The notes under the pieces: model-generated
What the model saw: only the letters and a program-made list of their open reading frames with translations
What the model was told of the DNA's origin: nothing
Databases searched by the model: none
Origin: an uncultured Bacteroidales bacterium
GTDB taxonomy: Bacteria; Bacteroidota; Bacteroidia; Bacteroidales; UBA932
Direction of reading: 5' to 3'
NCBI GenBank assembly: GCA_900319685.1
Contig: ONPI01000025.1
Coordinates: forward strand, 1 to 32,055
Length of the DNA stretch: 32,055 bases
Part shown: positions 24,498-32,055 of the stretch, one piece after another
Layout: each line of letters opens with the position of its first letter
How positions within the stretch are numbered: the stretch's first letter is position 1
Position numbers and translations under genes: made by a program

Positions 24498-25400
24498 ATG
24501 CTGCTGAAAGATTTCCTGAAAGAGGGAATATCGCGGCTTGAGCCGCTTTATCCGACCGCAGAGGCCAGGAACATCATGCTGATGCTGTGTGAATACAGGA
24601 TCGGCACCAAGAGCTATACCCACATCGTCGAGCCTGAGACTGCGATCAAGGACAAGTTCCTCGAGCCGCTCAATGCCGACCTTGACAGGCTTGCCGCCGG
24701 AGAACCCGTCCAATATGTCATAGGTACGGCTGAGTTCTGCGGACTGGATTTCAAAGTCAACCCGGATGTCCTGATCCCCCGCCCTGAGACCGAGCTCCTT
24801 TGCCGCGAAGCCATAAAGATCGGATCCCGCATGAAGAGGATGCGCGGAGCTTACGGCAAGTCGGCGCGTCCCGTAAGGATACTCGACCTATGCACCGGAT
24901 CCGGATGCATTGCCTGGACCGTGGCGATGAATATTCCGGGAGCCGAAGTGATCGGCACCGATATTTCTGAGAAAGCCATAATGGTCGCGATGGGGCAGAA
25001 CTTCGCGGCGAAGATGAAAGAGACCGGAGCCATGTCTCCACAGTTCGTCATCGCTGATGTCCTGGACACGGAGCAGCCGTTCAACCACGGAGAGTTCGAC
25101 CTTATCCTGAGCAATCCTCCATATATAATGGAAAAGGAAAAGCCGCTGATGCGTACGAATGTCTTGAATTACGAGCCGGCATCCGCCCTGTTCGTATCCG
25201 ACGACGACCCGCTGGTGTTCTACCGGGCCATCGCCCGCTGGTCGATGCGTTTCCTTTCCCCTGAAGGGAAGGGTATCACCGAGATCAACGAAGCCCTTGA
25301 CAAGGAGACCGAGAAGGTATTCAAGGAAGCCGGCTTCCAGAAGACCGATATAGTAAGCGACTTTTATGATAAAAACCGCTTTATCATATATTCGAAATAG
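24498..25400 (+). CDS. prmC: Release factor glutamine methyltransferase
   Basis: A 300-residue N5-glutamine methyltransferase acting on the GGQ motif of translation release factors. The N-terminal helical domain is followed by PRPETELL (95-102), SAM motif I LDLCTGSGCIA (129-139), the acidic GTDIS end of the next strand (153-157), and the N-P-P-Y motif (206-209) that binds the glutamine. It is 33 bases after ddl on the same strand, and the terminator 25437-25469 closes the run. The region around 110-125 is slightly longer and more basic than in E. coli PrmC. Confidence 0.94.
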   Translation: MLLKDFLKEGISRLEPLYPTAEARNIMLMLCEYRIGTKSYTHIVEPETAIKDKFLEPLNADLDRLAAGEPVQYVIGTAEFCGLDFKVNPDVLIPRPETELLCREAIKIGSRMKRMRGAYGKSARPVRILDLCTGSGCIAWTVAMNIPGAEVIGTDISEKAIMVAMGQNFAAKMKETGAMSPQFVIADVLDTEQPFNHGEFDLILSNPPYIMEKEKPLMRTNVLNYEPASALFVSDDDPLVFYRAIARWSMRFLSPEGKGITEINEALDKETEKVFKEAGFQKTDIVSDFYDKNRFIIYSK

Positions 25401-25436
25401 GTCCTGCAGATGTCCTGAAGGCATGTTTTGGAACTT

Positions 25437-25469
25437 AGCCGTAGAATTTTTTGTTCTACGGCTTTTTTT
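25437..25469 (+). terminator. Strong rho-independent terminator after prmC
   Basis: AGCCGTAGAA (25437-25446), loop TTTTTTG, TTCTACGGCT (25454-25463), then T to 25469. Ten perfect pairs and a long T tract end the PBP1A-ddl-prmC transcript. Confidence 0.92.
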
Positions 25470-25501
25470 GTGTCACTTTGTACCGTAAAGACCATAGAAC
25501 G

Positions 25502-26695
25502 ATGAAAAACTTCATTTCCACCAAGAGGAGCCTGGCGCCGGTGGCGCTCGCCCTCGCAATCATGGTTCCGTCGTTTGTCGGATGTGATTTCGACCAAGAC
25601 GGAGCAGCCCCGCTACACAGAGACGGAAGCCTTGTCCCCGATGCCCAAGACGTTTCCATGACTCCGGAGAGCGTTGCCTCGATGCTTTCCCGACTGCCAC
25701 TGTCCATCACACAGGTGCGGGAAGTCCGGCAGGCTGTCGGCCGCTCGTCCGCTCATGGATACGATGAAGAATATCCCTTCAGCAACCTTGTCGGCAATCC
25801 CGGCAGCGGCGTAGGGGACGAATGGCTTCAAACCAGGGTTCCGGAATATCCACAGCCTCTCCGGAGCCTCATTTCAGATTATTCCGGTGGTCTTTCCGAG
25901 ACCAGGTCCTCAAGCTTCCTTGACGCATTGGCCGCCTCTGGCTTGCAGATCTACTGGCCGTACTCCGAAGACTGGGACGGAACTTCGATACCGGTGATAA
26001 CATACAGCTCCGAAGACCAGCGGCAGGAAGCGACTGCCTTCAGGAGGGAACGGCTCCGTGACGGATCCTGGACAGTGTCCGAAATCACCGTGGATGAGGA
26101 TTATGCCAAGGCTCATCCGGTATGGGTCATCAACCGGAACGAGGACTCACGGTATCTCACCCCTCAGATGGCTGAGACGATGGGACTGCTTCCGGAAGCC
26201 GATGCAACGAGGGCGAACACTGACTTCAAGACGTTGAGGCTGAAGACTTTCAAGGCACACCGCAACTATGACACCTGGCTCCAGGGAGGAAGCGAATTCT
26301 TCATCAAGTGCGGCAGTATCAAGGCTTTCACTGCAGATGTGGTGTCCGATCTGAAGCTTTACAGCCCACAGATTACGGATATGATGATCAATGTCAAGCG
26401 CAAGCAGGTAGGCGAGAACCTGACTTTCAACACCATCCTGGCCTCGGAATGGTCACCCCAGCTTGAGGAATGTGCGTTCCTTATGATTGAGGACGATGGA
26501 GGCAAGCGGACATCCTGGAAGGCGGAAGGTTCCGTCAAGATCAAGTCCAAGGCATATGGTTTCGAAGTGGAGTTCCCGATGAACAAGAATGACGACATCG
26601 TCTGGAGGGGGAAGCTGTCCCAGAATTACTTCACCAGGTACAGCGGCGTCGCCGGAAGGTTCGGAGACGTGTCCCTGACATTCACTTTCAATTAG
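25502..26695 (+). CDS. Large lipoprotein of unknown function
   Basis: A 397-residue protein, start taken at ATG 25502. The frame is open from 25451, but that start lies inside the terminator loop. It has a basic N-terminus, a hydrophobic stretch and a lipobox (SFVGC, Cys28) followed by DFDQDG, so it is likely exported and membrane-anchored. The mature part has no recognised family. Segments such as EEYPFSNLVGNPGSGVGDEW and TYSSEDQRQEATAFRRERL suggest a globular N-terminal domain, and the last 110 residues alternate in beta-like fashion (LKLYSPQITDMMINVKRKQ, FGDVSLTFTFN). It stands alone between a terminator and a DUF4160-DUF2442 pair, so context gives no function. Confidence 0.75.
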   Translation: MKNFISTKRSLAPVALALAIMVPSFVGCDFDQDGAAPLHRDGSLVPDAQDVSMTPESVASMLSRLPLSITQVREVRQAVGRSSAHGYDEEYPFSNLVGNPGSGVGDEWLQTRVPEYPQPLRSLISDYSGGLSETRSSSFLDALAASGLQIYWPYSEDWDGTSIPVITYSSEDQRQEATAFRRERLRDGSWTVSEITVDEDYAKAHPVWVINRNEDSRYLTPQMAETMGLLPEADATRANTDFKTLRLKTFKAHRNYDTWLQGGSEFFIKCGSIKAFTADVVSDLKLYSPQITDMMINVKRKQVGENLTFNTILASEWSPQLEECAFLMIEDDGGKRTSWKAEGSVKIKSKAYGFEVEFPMNKNDDIVWRGKLSQNYFTRYSGVAGRFGDVSLTFTFN

Positions 26696-26701
26696 GCCTT
26701 A

Positions 26702-26733
26702 TTTGTAAGTGTTATTTTTAATACCTATATTTG
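26702..26733 (+). promoter_or_regulatory. Promoter directly before the DUF4160 gene
   Basis: TTTG (26702-26705), a 20-base spacer and TATATTTG (26726-26733) are a very good match. The ATG at 26735 follows the -7 box after one base, so the transcript start would fall at or just inside the start codon. Either the mRNA is leaderless or the real promoter differs. Confidence 0.5.
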
Positions 26734-26734
26734 T

Positions 26735-27004
26735 ATGCCGGAAGTATTCAGAGTGTTTGGGTTCACTTACTATTTCTTCAGCAGGGAGCATGAACCAATC
26801 CACGTCCACGTAGAAGGTGCTGAAGGATATGCGGTTTATGATCTCAGCGAAGGGTCCTTTATCCGCAGATATGCCAAAGGAATCAAGGCCGGAGACTTAC
26901 GAAGGATAGAATCTGTACTTTTTGAGAATAGAGACGCTATTATTGAAACTTGGAAGAATTACTTTAATAACAGGAGATATGGAAATCCGGAAAATATGGT
27001 TTGA
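26735..27004 (+). CDS. DUF4160-family protein, probable toxin-antitoxin partner
   Basis: An 89-residue protein matching the DUF4160 pattern end to end: MPEVFRVFGFTYYFFSREHEPIHVHVE, then the small C-terminal helical half with WKNYFN. DUF4160 genes are very often followed by a DUF2442 gene, and the pair is regarded as a putative toxin-antitoxin module. Here the DUF2442 gene starts 26 bases before this one ends. The activity of the family is not known to me. Both genes are AT-richer than the lipoprotein gene before them. Confidence 0.88.
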   Translation: MPEVFRVFGFTYYFFSREHEPIHVHVEGAEGYAVYDLSEGSFIRRYAKGIKAGDLRRIESVLFENRDAIIETWKNYFNNRRYGNPENMV

Positions 27005-27404
27005 AGACCGGTTCCTTTGCGGTGAAGATTCAAGCGGGACGATATATAAGCAGTCATTGCTTTGGTATCCCGAGCTGTCCGAAGCTACGGACGAGCAACG
27101 GAATGACTACAGGAAGGGTTTCGAAGGTTTTCACTGGCCAGCATTGGGAGTTGATGTCAGTTTTGAGAGTTTCGGATATGAAGACGCCATCCCTTCTCCT
27201 TTACAGTTGTTCTTTATGGAGCACAAGGAAATCAATATCTCTGGTTTCGGGCGTTTTTCAGGAATCAATCCTACCTTGATCCGTGACTATGTGAATGGTT
27301 TCAAGAAACCTTCCCAAAAGAGGATACAGGAGATACAGGACTCCATCAAGGCACTTGGTGCCCTCTATTCAAAAGTAGATTTCCTCGGTGAGGGGAGCGA
27401 TTAG
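26979..27404 (+). CDS. DUF2442 protein with C-terminal helix-turn-helix, probable antitoxin
   Basis: A 141-residue protein. The start is ATG 26979, with an AGGAG ribosome-binding site at 26972-26976; the frame is open further upstream to 26922. The N-terminal about 70 residues are DUF2442 (MEIRKIWFEDRFLCGEDSSG..., HWPALGVDVSFESF). Residues about 90-130 (GINPTLIRDYVNGFKKPSQKRIQEIQDSI) look like an XRE-type helix-turn-helix. A DNA-binding second gene fits an antitoxin that represses its own operon and neutralises the DUF4160 protein. It ends 5 bases short of the stop of the convergent BIG2 lipoprotein gene. Confidence 0.85.
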   Translation: MEIRKIWFEDRFLCGEDSSGTIYKQSLLWYPELSEATDEQRNDYRKGFEGFHWPALGVDVSFESFGYEDAIPSPLQLFFMEHKEINISGFGRFSGINPTLIRDYVNGFKKPSQKRIQEIQDSIKALGALYSKVDFLGEGSD

Positions 27405-27409
27405 AATTG

Positions 27410-28024
27410 TCAATCCCAGTTCTCGTGTCCGGTGCCTTCGTGGTCTCCGCTAGCGGAGTCCCTGACGGTGACCTGGCAGAAAGCATATTTCCCGGCGCAA
27501 CTTGCTGTGACGGTGGCCTTTCCCTGCCTCAGGGCTTTAAGGCCGCCGTTTTCGTCTACCGAAACTACGTCAGGAGCTGAGGATGTCCAGCTGACCACCT
27601 TGTCCGTTGCTTCGGAAGGGTTGACGCTTGCCGTCAGGATTGCTGAATCTCCCTTCTTGAGGGTTATTTCCGTCTTGTCGAGAGCCACGCTCTCGGTAGG
27701 TACGATGACTTTGACGATACATGATGCCGATTTGCCGTCGCAGGTCGCGCTTATCGTGGCCTGTCCGGCCTGAAGGGCCGATACAGAGCCATTGTTGTCC
27801 ACAGAGACGGTGCCCGGTGCAGTGGAGGACCAGGTTACAGTCTGCTCGGTGGCGTTGGCCGGCTTGACCGTAGCCGTCAATGCCGCACTGCTTCCAAGGA
27901 GCAGGTCAAGGTAATCCGGATTGATTTCCAGAGCGGTCACGGGTACGGTTTTCTCGCCGCAGGAAACGAAGATGGCTGCAGCCGATACTGCGAGCAGGAA
28001 GAGACGGTATAATTTATGCTTCAT
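27410..28024 (-). CDS. Lipoprotein with two bacterial Ig-like (BIG2) domains
   Basis: A 204-residue protein, start taken at ATG 28024 (MKHKLYRLFLLAVSAAAIFVSC). A lipobox places the lipidated cysteine at 22. Two tandem BIG2 repeats of about 80 residues follow, each with the pattern ALxxxxxxLxxGxSAxLTAxVxPxxATxxxVxWxSSAPxxVSVDxNGxxxALxxGxATxxAxCxGKxAxCxV. Each carries two cysteines that could pair. The short tail is acidic (GDHEGTGHENWD). Such proteins are envelope-anchored adhesion or binding modules; no partner is visible. The promoter overlaps that of the divergent DUF2007 gene. Confidence 0.88.
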   Translation of the reverse strand: MKHKLYRLFLLAVSAAAIFVSCGEKTVPVTALEINPDYLDLLLGSSAALTATVKPANATEQTVTWSSTAPGTVSVDNNGSVSALQAGQATISATCDGKSASCIVKVIVPTESVALDKTEITLKKGDSAILTASVNPSEATDKVVSWTSSAPDVVSVDENGGLKALRQGKATVTASCAGKYAFCQVTVRDSASGDHEGTGHENWD

Positions 28025-28034
28025 GTCAATCATC

Positions 28035-28068
28035 TTTCAAAGATATTAAAAAAACAGTACCTTTGAAA
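28035..28068. promoter_or_regulatory. Symmetrical divergent promoter between the BIG2 lipoprotein and DUF2007 genes
   Basis: TTTCAAAGATA (28035-28045) and TACCTTTGAAA (28058-28068) form an inverted repeat with one mismatch and a 12-base spacer. On the plus strand TTTC (28035-28038), 19 bases and TACCTTTG (28058-28065) form a promoter. On the minus strand TTTC (28068-28065), 19 bases and TATCTTTG (28045-28038) form another. Each -7 box overlaps the other's -33 element, so the two should exclude each other. Confidence 0.6.
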
Positions 28069-28071
28069 AGT

Positions 28072-28080
28072 AAAGGAGGT
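28072..28080 (+). promoter_or_regulatory. Strong Shine-Dalgarno site
   Basis: AAAGGAGGT lies 6 bases before the ATG at 28087. It is an unusually complete Shine-Dalgarno sequence for this window, and it fixes the start of the DUF2007 gene at 28087 rather than 28063. Confidence 0.75.
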
Positions 28081-28086
28081 CAGAAT

Positions 28087-28341
28087 ATGAAAAGGGAAGA
28101 AGAATTCAAGACAGTTGCCGAATTCAACGATGCTCTCAGCGCCCAGATTACAGTGGGAATGCTGAGGGAGAACGGGATTCCAGCGGCTGTGTTCGGAGCA
28201 GATTCCACTTATCTGTGTCTGAATTATGTCTATCCTGTTCAAGTCAAGGTCAACGCGTCTGACTATGAAACGGCTTTGAAGCTCATTGAGCAGACCGAGG
28301 AAACTTCCGAGGAATCAACTGAGGAAACTACTGAAGGTTAA
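28087..28341 (+). CDS. DUF2007-family small protein
   Basis: An 84-residue protein beginning MKREEEFKTVAEF. The core (ALSAQITVGMLRENGIPAAVFGAD, YPVQVKVNASDYETALKLIEQ) matches DUF2007, a small ferredoxin-like alpha/beta domain described as a putative signal-transducing protein. The C-terminal tail is very acidic (EETSEESTEETTEG). The start is chosen for the Shine-Dalgarno site, and because the upstream ATG at 28063 lies in the -7 box. Its 3' end overlaps the convergent DUF3109 gene by 14 bases. Confidence 0.82.
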   Translation: MKREEEFKTVAEFNDALSAQITVGMLRENGIPAAVFGADSTYLCLNYVYPVQVKVNASDYETALKLIEQTEETSEESTEETTEG

Positions 28342-28936
28342 TGTGTTCCGCAGCTGCCTCAAGGGCTGAATAGAAATCTTCGCCGAATATGGCGGAAAGT
28401 GGTTCGCGAAGGAATTCATATACTCTGATTCCTTCGCGTTTTCCTTTTTCATAAGCATCCTTGCAAAGGCCCCAGCGATGCAGGTTCAACGCAAGCCCTC
28501 CGTCAGAAAGCTTGGTCACCCGTATCGGATACAGCCAGCAGGACTTCGGCTTCCGGAACTTGACGGTACCGGCGAAGAAACACTTCTCGATGGCGCAGAA
28601 GCAGTTCCCGTCCCTGTCGAAAGTGGTGTATGCACATTCCCCGGAGCCATCCACGGTCGGAGTGACGAGGTCGTTGTCCCTGTCTATGGAGAAGAAACCG
28701 TCTTTTGCCACCTGCGCCAGTCCCTGCGGGCGCATAAGTTTAGAATATTCAGGATAATTCACTTCGAGGTCCTGGAGCTCATCCTCTTCCAGCGGAGCTC
28801 CGCTGTCGCCGATGATGCAGCATATTCCCTTGCACTTCGCATAGTCACAGGCGAAATACTCGGTAACCACTTCTTCCGATACCAGGATATTTCCGATCTG
28901 GATGATAGTCCCGAACTTATTGTTGTTTGACGACAT
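28328..28936 (-). CDS. DUF3109-family cysteine-rich protein
   Basis: A 202-residue protein with ten cysteines, nine of them grouped: Cys30, 35, 39, 40 (FACDYAKCKGICC), Cys101, 112, 114, 119 (GECAYTTFDRDGNCFCAIEKC) and Cys133 (KSCWLYPIR), plus Cys158. This is the DUF3109 pattern, related to the YkgJ-type CxxCxxCC proteins thought to bind zinc or an iron-sulfur cluster. The function is unknown. It has no signal peptide. Its start overlaps the stop of the M16-like gene by 20 bases, so the two are probably one transcript. Confidence 0.88.
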   Translation of the reverse strand: MSSNNNKFGTIIQIGNILVSEEVVTEYFACDYAKCKGICCIIGDSGAPLEEDELQDLEVNYPEYSKLMRPQGLAQVAKDGFFSIDRDNDLVTPTVDGSGECAYTTFDRDGNCFCAIEKCFFAGTVKFRKPKSCWLYPIRVTKLSDGGLALNLHRWGLCKDAYEKGKREGIRVYEFLREPLSAIFGEDFYSALEAAAEHINLQ

Positions 28937-31448
28937 ATTCTATCTTCATTCCTTCGGCGAGTACGCCGAAAATATGCTTTACGTTGTCTGCCGTGACACT
29001 GCCGATGCGTTTCTGGTAGTCGGTCAGGACGTCCTTTCCACCGGAATAGCGCAACATGACTGCATCCAGATATGAATCCGGATCGGAAAGATAAAGGGAA
29101 TACACATTCGAGAGCAGGGCCTTGCTTGCCTTCAGGTCATCGGCAGCGATAGGGCTGGAAAGCACGTCATCGATCACTTTCCTGGCAGCTACCATGGCTC
29201 TTTTCGGGTGGTCCGCACCACCTGCGATGCCGCACGGAAGCCCATGGTCCGGCACAGGAATACATGTGAATATGAGTTCCAGGCTTTCCTGCGGGAATAT
29301 CTTGAAACTGTCTGCCATATCCACGCTGAAACCCTGTTCGGCCATGGCACCGCTCAGCTTCCTGTACAAAGACTGGCCGGCTATTTTGAAAGCCATGTAG
29401 TTCTCGGTGGTGAAAGGCTCTGCACAAGCCATCGCTATACTGACGCTGACCGGCTCTCCGGTCGCAGAATATGCATTGGACCCTTTCCGGAACTTGTAGG
29501 AAACAGGCACCCTGACAGCGTTGGTCTTGCTGACCCGGAACCCGCCGATGATGCCTGCCAGGTATTTCTGGACGTTCTCTGCCGGCAGTTCACCCACCAG
29601 CACGATCACTCCGTCGTTGCACCTGAGGAACTGCTTGGCGAAATAAGCATCTGCGTCCGACTGGGTCCTTTCGGTCAGTCCCGAAGGAGTCTTGACGCTT
29701 GAATATCCGTATTCCGGATACATCAGGCTGTCCAGATAGGCCGGAGGCAGGGATGCCAGGGTGCTCCTGCGGTATTCCTCGAAGGCATTCCTGTTCAGTT
29801 TCCTGTTGTTGGCGATGGAGAGCAATGCCTTGAATACCAGGGCGTACCTTCCGGAAGGAGCCGAACCGGATATCTTCATATCCGATACAGATACCTTGTT
29901 TTCCATACGTATCCCGTTGGCCTTCAAAACCTTCTGGAAATCGCTTCCGCTCAGTCCAGCCACGTCGTACAAGGAAAGCATATCCGAAAAGAAGGCTCCT
30001 TCTCCACGCGGCAGGTCACGGACGTTGGAATACCCACCCTTGATCATCATCGAGTAGCTGAAAGAACCTCCGGTCTTCATCTGCTTGTAGATCACCTTCA
30101 TCCCGTTGGCGAAAGTCCACATTTCCCCTCCCGAAACCGGTTCTGTGCTTACGCTCTTGAGCTTCGACTTGTTCTTCCCTTCCCAGAACCCGGTGGTGTC
30201 GGCGGTGCTGACCGTCCACTGGTACGCAGGTTTCTCCAGCATTGAGACTCCGTCCCAGGTGGTCTTGAACACCATTTCGTACTCCCAGTCATCATAGTCG
30301 GCTTCCGGGCCTTTCCATTCCACCGAAGCGTTGTCCATGTCGCCTAGGAGGGCGGCCGCATAGTTGTTGAACAACTCGCGCTCCGCAGATTCCGACATAT
30401 TCCTGGAGGAGAAGAACCTTGCCTTCTCCTGGCGGGAGGACAGGTCTCCTCCGTAGAGGTATGAAGCTATGCACTGGCGCACCAGTCCGCCGTTGTCCTG
30501 AGGCTTTGAAAGCAAGCTCAGGACCGAAGCCCTGGCCGTCCTGTATTCTTCCGTCCCGACTCCTTTCGATCCCAGGTCGGAAAGGGTGGAAGAAATGGCC
30601 ATGGTAGCAGGAATCACCTGGTCTTCAGGTACTTCCACAGTAATCTTGAATAACTCGTCTCCGGGGCCTTCGGCACTTCCCCTATGGCAGACCCCCATGC
30701 GGGAGGCAGGGATGTCACGGGATACGAGGGATTCTCCCAAACGGCCTTTGACTATTTCCTTGAGTTCCCTGGCAAAGAGTTCCGATATGAAAGGTTGTAT
30801 TGTGTTCATCTCGGCGTCGGGAGTTCTCGGGGAGCGGAAACTCACGCTGACTCCAGGCCTTGTGGACTGGATGAAGGAATACCCGGTTCCTTCCGCAGGT
30901 TTCCAGACATATTCAGGTTTTGAATATGAAGTCGTGCGCGCGGGAACCATCAGCGAGAACACGTCGAACTTCTCGATAATCTTCGCCGGGGTGATGTCGC
31001 CGGCGATGATGATGGCGTGTTCCTTCGGCTGCGCGGCTATCAGGTCGAACATCATCAGGATGGTGGTGTCCGATGCTTCCTGGTCGAATACCGGAACGTT
31101 GTCGAACCGGAAGATGGTGGCGTCTCCTTCATATGAAATGTACCCCTCGGGACGGCATCCGATGCCTTTCCGCGAGAGGAACCTGTATGGGATGGTCTTG
31201 TTGAAATGGGGCAGGTTCGCAAGCTCTTTCCGTGCCGCGAGGGTATCTGCGGAGCCCTTCCTTACGAGGGCGAAATCCGCTACTCCTTTCATGGCGGAAT
31301 CAGTCACCAGATAGTATGAAATGCCGTTTTGGAGCTTGCCTGCGGTGATGGCCGCATCCTTCTTCAAGGAGGGCAGGTTCTGCGCTGGCATCATTATTGA
31401 AAAGCCAAGCAGTACAAGACAAGACAATGATTTAAAAAAACTACACAT
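28917..31448 (-). CDS. M16-like secreted protein lacking the zinc motif
   Basis: An 843-residue protein. The start is ATG 31448, with AGAGGAGG at 31464-31457 eight bases before it. A signal peptide (MCSFFKSLSCLVLLGFSIMMPAQ) sends it to the periplasm. The M16 fold is recognisable: KLQNGISYYLVTDS at the start, FNKTIPYRFLSRKGIG...YISYEGDATIFRFDNVP in the first domain, and AIIIAGDITPAKIIEKF in the second. A second pair of domains follows from about residue 470 (WTFANGMKVIYKQMKTGG). Where active M16 enzymes have HxxEH, this reads ANLPHFNKT, with no Glu-His, so it is probably catalytically dead. In many bacteria active and inactive M16 subunits form pairs; no active partner is in the window. Confidence 0.85.
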   Translation of the reverse strand: MCSFFKSLSCLVLLGFSIMMPAQNLPSLKKDAAITAGKLQNGISYYLVTDSAMKGVADFALVRKGSADTLAARKELANLPHFNKTIPYRFLSRKGIGCRPEGYISYEGDATIFRFDNVPVFDQEASDTTILMMFDLIAAQPKEHAIIIAGDITPAKIIEKFDVFSLMVPARTTSYSKPEYVWKPAEGTGYSFIQSTRPGVSVSFRSPRTPDAEMNTIQPFISELFARELKEIVKGRLGESLVSRDIPASRMGVCHRGSAEGPGDELFKITVEVPEDQVIPATMAISSTLSDLGSKGVGTEEYRTARASVLSLLSKPQDNGGLVRQCIASYLYGGDLSSRQEKARFFSSRNMSESAERELFNNYAAALLGDMDNASVEWKGPEADYDDWEYEMVFKTTWDGVSMLEKPAYQWTVSTADTTGFWEGKNKSKLKSVSTEPVSGGEMWTFANGMKVIYKQMKTGGSFSYSMMIKGGYSNVRDLPRGEGAFFSDMLSLYDVAGLSGSDFQKVLKANGIRMENKVSVSDMKISGSAPSGRYALVFKALLSIANNRKLNRNAFEEYRRSTLASLPPAYLDSLMYPEYGYSSVKTPSGLTERTQSDADAYFAKQFLRCNDGVIVLVGELPAENVQKYLAGIIGGFRVSKTNAVRVPVSYKFRKGSNAYSATGEPVSVSIAMACAEPFTTENYMAFKIAGQSLYRKLSGAMAEQGFSVDMADSFKIFPQESLELIFTCIPVPDHGLPCGIAGGADHPKRAMVAARKVIDDVLSSPIAADDLKASKALLSNVYSLYLSDPDSYLDAVMLRYSGGKDVLTDYQKRIGSVTADNVKHIFGVLAEGMKIEYVVKQQ

Positions 31449-31463
31449 CTGACTAACCTCCTC

Positions 31464-31496
31464 TTTGGGCAAAATTACAAATTTTTATTACATTTG
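31464..31496 (+). promoter_or_regulatory. Promoter of the TPR gene
   Basis: TTTG (31464-31467), a 21-base spacer and TACATTTG (31489-31496), with the ATG 46 bases further on. On the minus strand TAATTTTG (31477-31470) is a -7 box for the M16-like gene, so the two promoters overlap. Confidence 0.6.
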
Positions 31497-31542
31497 TCCC
31501 CGTTGCACTTTTAAGAAAACTATAAACATAAATCCATAAACG

Positions 31543-32055
31543 ATGAAAAAGGTTATTCTCGCCATTGCGGCAATGGTTTTGACCGCCGGCATGATTTCGG
31601 CTCAGGACATGGCTCAGGCAACTGAACTCTACAACAATGGAGCCAACGCAATTTCAGAAAAGAACTGGACTGCAGCTTTGGATTACTTCCAGAAGGCCCT
31701 CGAGATGGGACAGACCATCGGCGAAGAGGCTAATGAAATCGTCACTAACTGCAAGAACGCCATCCCAAGCGTTTGCCTGCAGATCGCCCAGGATTTGATT
31801 GAATCAGACAAGCTCGATGAAGCCGAGGCCAAGCTCGCAGACGTCGTCAAGGTAGCAACTGAATATGGCAACGAAGAAGTGGCCGAGAAGGCAAAATCCC
31901 TCGTTCCTGCAATGTGGCTCCAGAAGGGAGCAGAAGCATTGAAGGTCAAGGATTTCGCAACCGCAGCTCCTGCACTTGCCAAGTCTCTGGCAGCTGATCC
32001 GGCCAATGGAAAGACCGCCCTCTATCTGGGACAGGCTCTCTCCAAGCTCGGAAAG
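31543..32055 (+). CDS. Secreted tetratricopeptide-repeat protein, cut off at the window end
   Basis: 171 codons are visible and no stop is reached. The signal peptide is MKKVILAIAAMVLTAGMISAQ. Helical TPR-like repeats follow: ATELYNNGANAISEKNWTAALDYFQKALEMG, a helical pair with DKLDEAEAKLADVV, and LQKGAEALKVKDFATAAPALAKSLAADP. Such periplasmic TPR proteins serve as binding scaffolds, and the partner is unknown. It diverges from the M16-like gene and has its own promoter at 31464-31496. Confidence 0.88.
   Translation, partial: MKKVILAIAAMVLTAGMISAQDMAQATELYNNGANAISEKNWTAALDYFQKALEMGQTIGEEANEIVTNCKNAIPSVCLQIAQDLIESDKLDEAEAKLADVVKVATEYGNEEVAEKAKSLVPAMWLQKGAEALKVKDFATAAPALAKSLAADPANGKTALYLGQALSKLGK

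Noticed and set aside
1..32055. CRISPR arrays, rRNA genes, replication origins
   Set aside because: No regularly spaced repeats, rRNA-like stretches or DnaA-box clusters were seen. The repeats present are short pairs near tRNA genes.

Overview
The window looks like a chromosomal piece of a Bacteroidales (Bacteroidota) genome. The grounds are repeated TAnnTTTG-type -7 promoter boxes with a TTTG/TTG/TTTC element about 19-21 bp upstream, few Shine-Dalgarno sites, many SPII lipoproteins, and families typical of the group (DUF3109, DUF4160, DUF2442, mreBCD-mrdA-rodA order). The species cannot be named from the sequence alone.

Region 1 (1-5057) is accessory DNA between two tRNA genes. A tRNA-Ser(GCU), cut by the window edge, carries a 19-bp sequence at its 3' end (65-83) that is repeated exactly at 3118-3136. 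This pair marks an integrated element of about 3.05 kb with no integrase of its own. Its only cargo is a tightly overlapping three-gene operon on the minus strand: a winged-helix protein, an AbiEii/MNT-like nucleotidyltransferase and a calcineurin-like phosphoesterase. A 37-bp near-perfect palindrome covers the -7 box and the first possible start codon. This is the best candidate for a poorly described defence or toxin-antitoxin system here. Next come an IS3-family insertion sequence (3294-4835) and a tRNA-Leu(UAA). Both tRNA genes are followed by a long hairpin and then a tandem 11-12 bp repeat sharing TGNCAAA, at almost the same distance.

Region 2 (5108-10511): two AT-rich unknown envelope genes (a lipoprotein and a secreted protein) run by ATGA overlaps into a GC-rich secreted M28 peptidase. 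This converges on a lipoprotein GH3 glycosidase.

Region 3 (10548-25400) is core cell-envelope and housekeeping DNA. The minus-strand run mreB-mreC-mreD-mrdA-rodA (elongasome) continues into a fucose-isomerase-like gene and the GH3 gene. MreB lacks about 29 normally conserved residues. ispD diverges from mreB and converges on an Lrp/AsnC regulator, which lies downstream of topA. Diverging from topA are a PBP1A gene, ddl and prmC, closed by a strong terminator.

Region 4 (25502-32055): an unknown lipoprotein; a DUF4160-DUF2442 pair that looks like a toxin-antitoxin module; a BIG2 lipoprotein and a DUF2007 protein sharing a symmetrical divergent promoter; a Cys-rich DUF3109 protein; an M16-like protein without the zinc motif; and the start of a secreted TPR protein cut by the window end.
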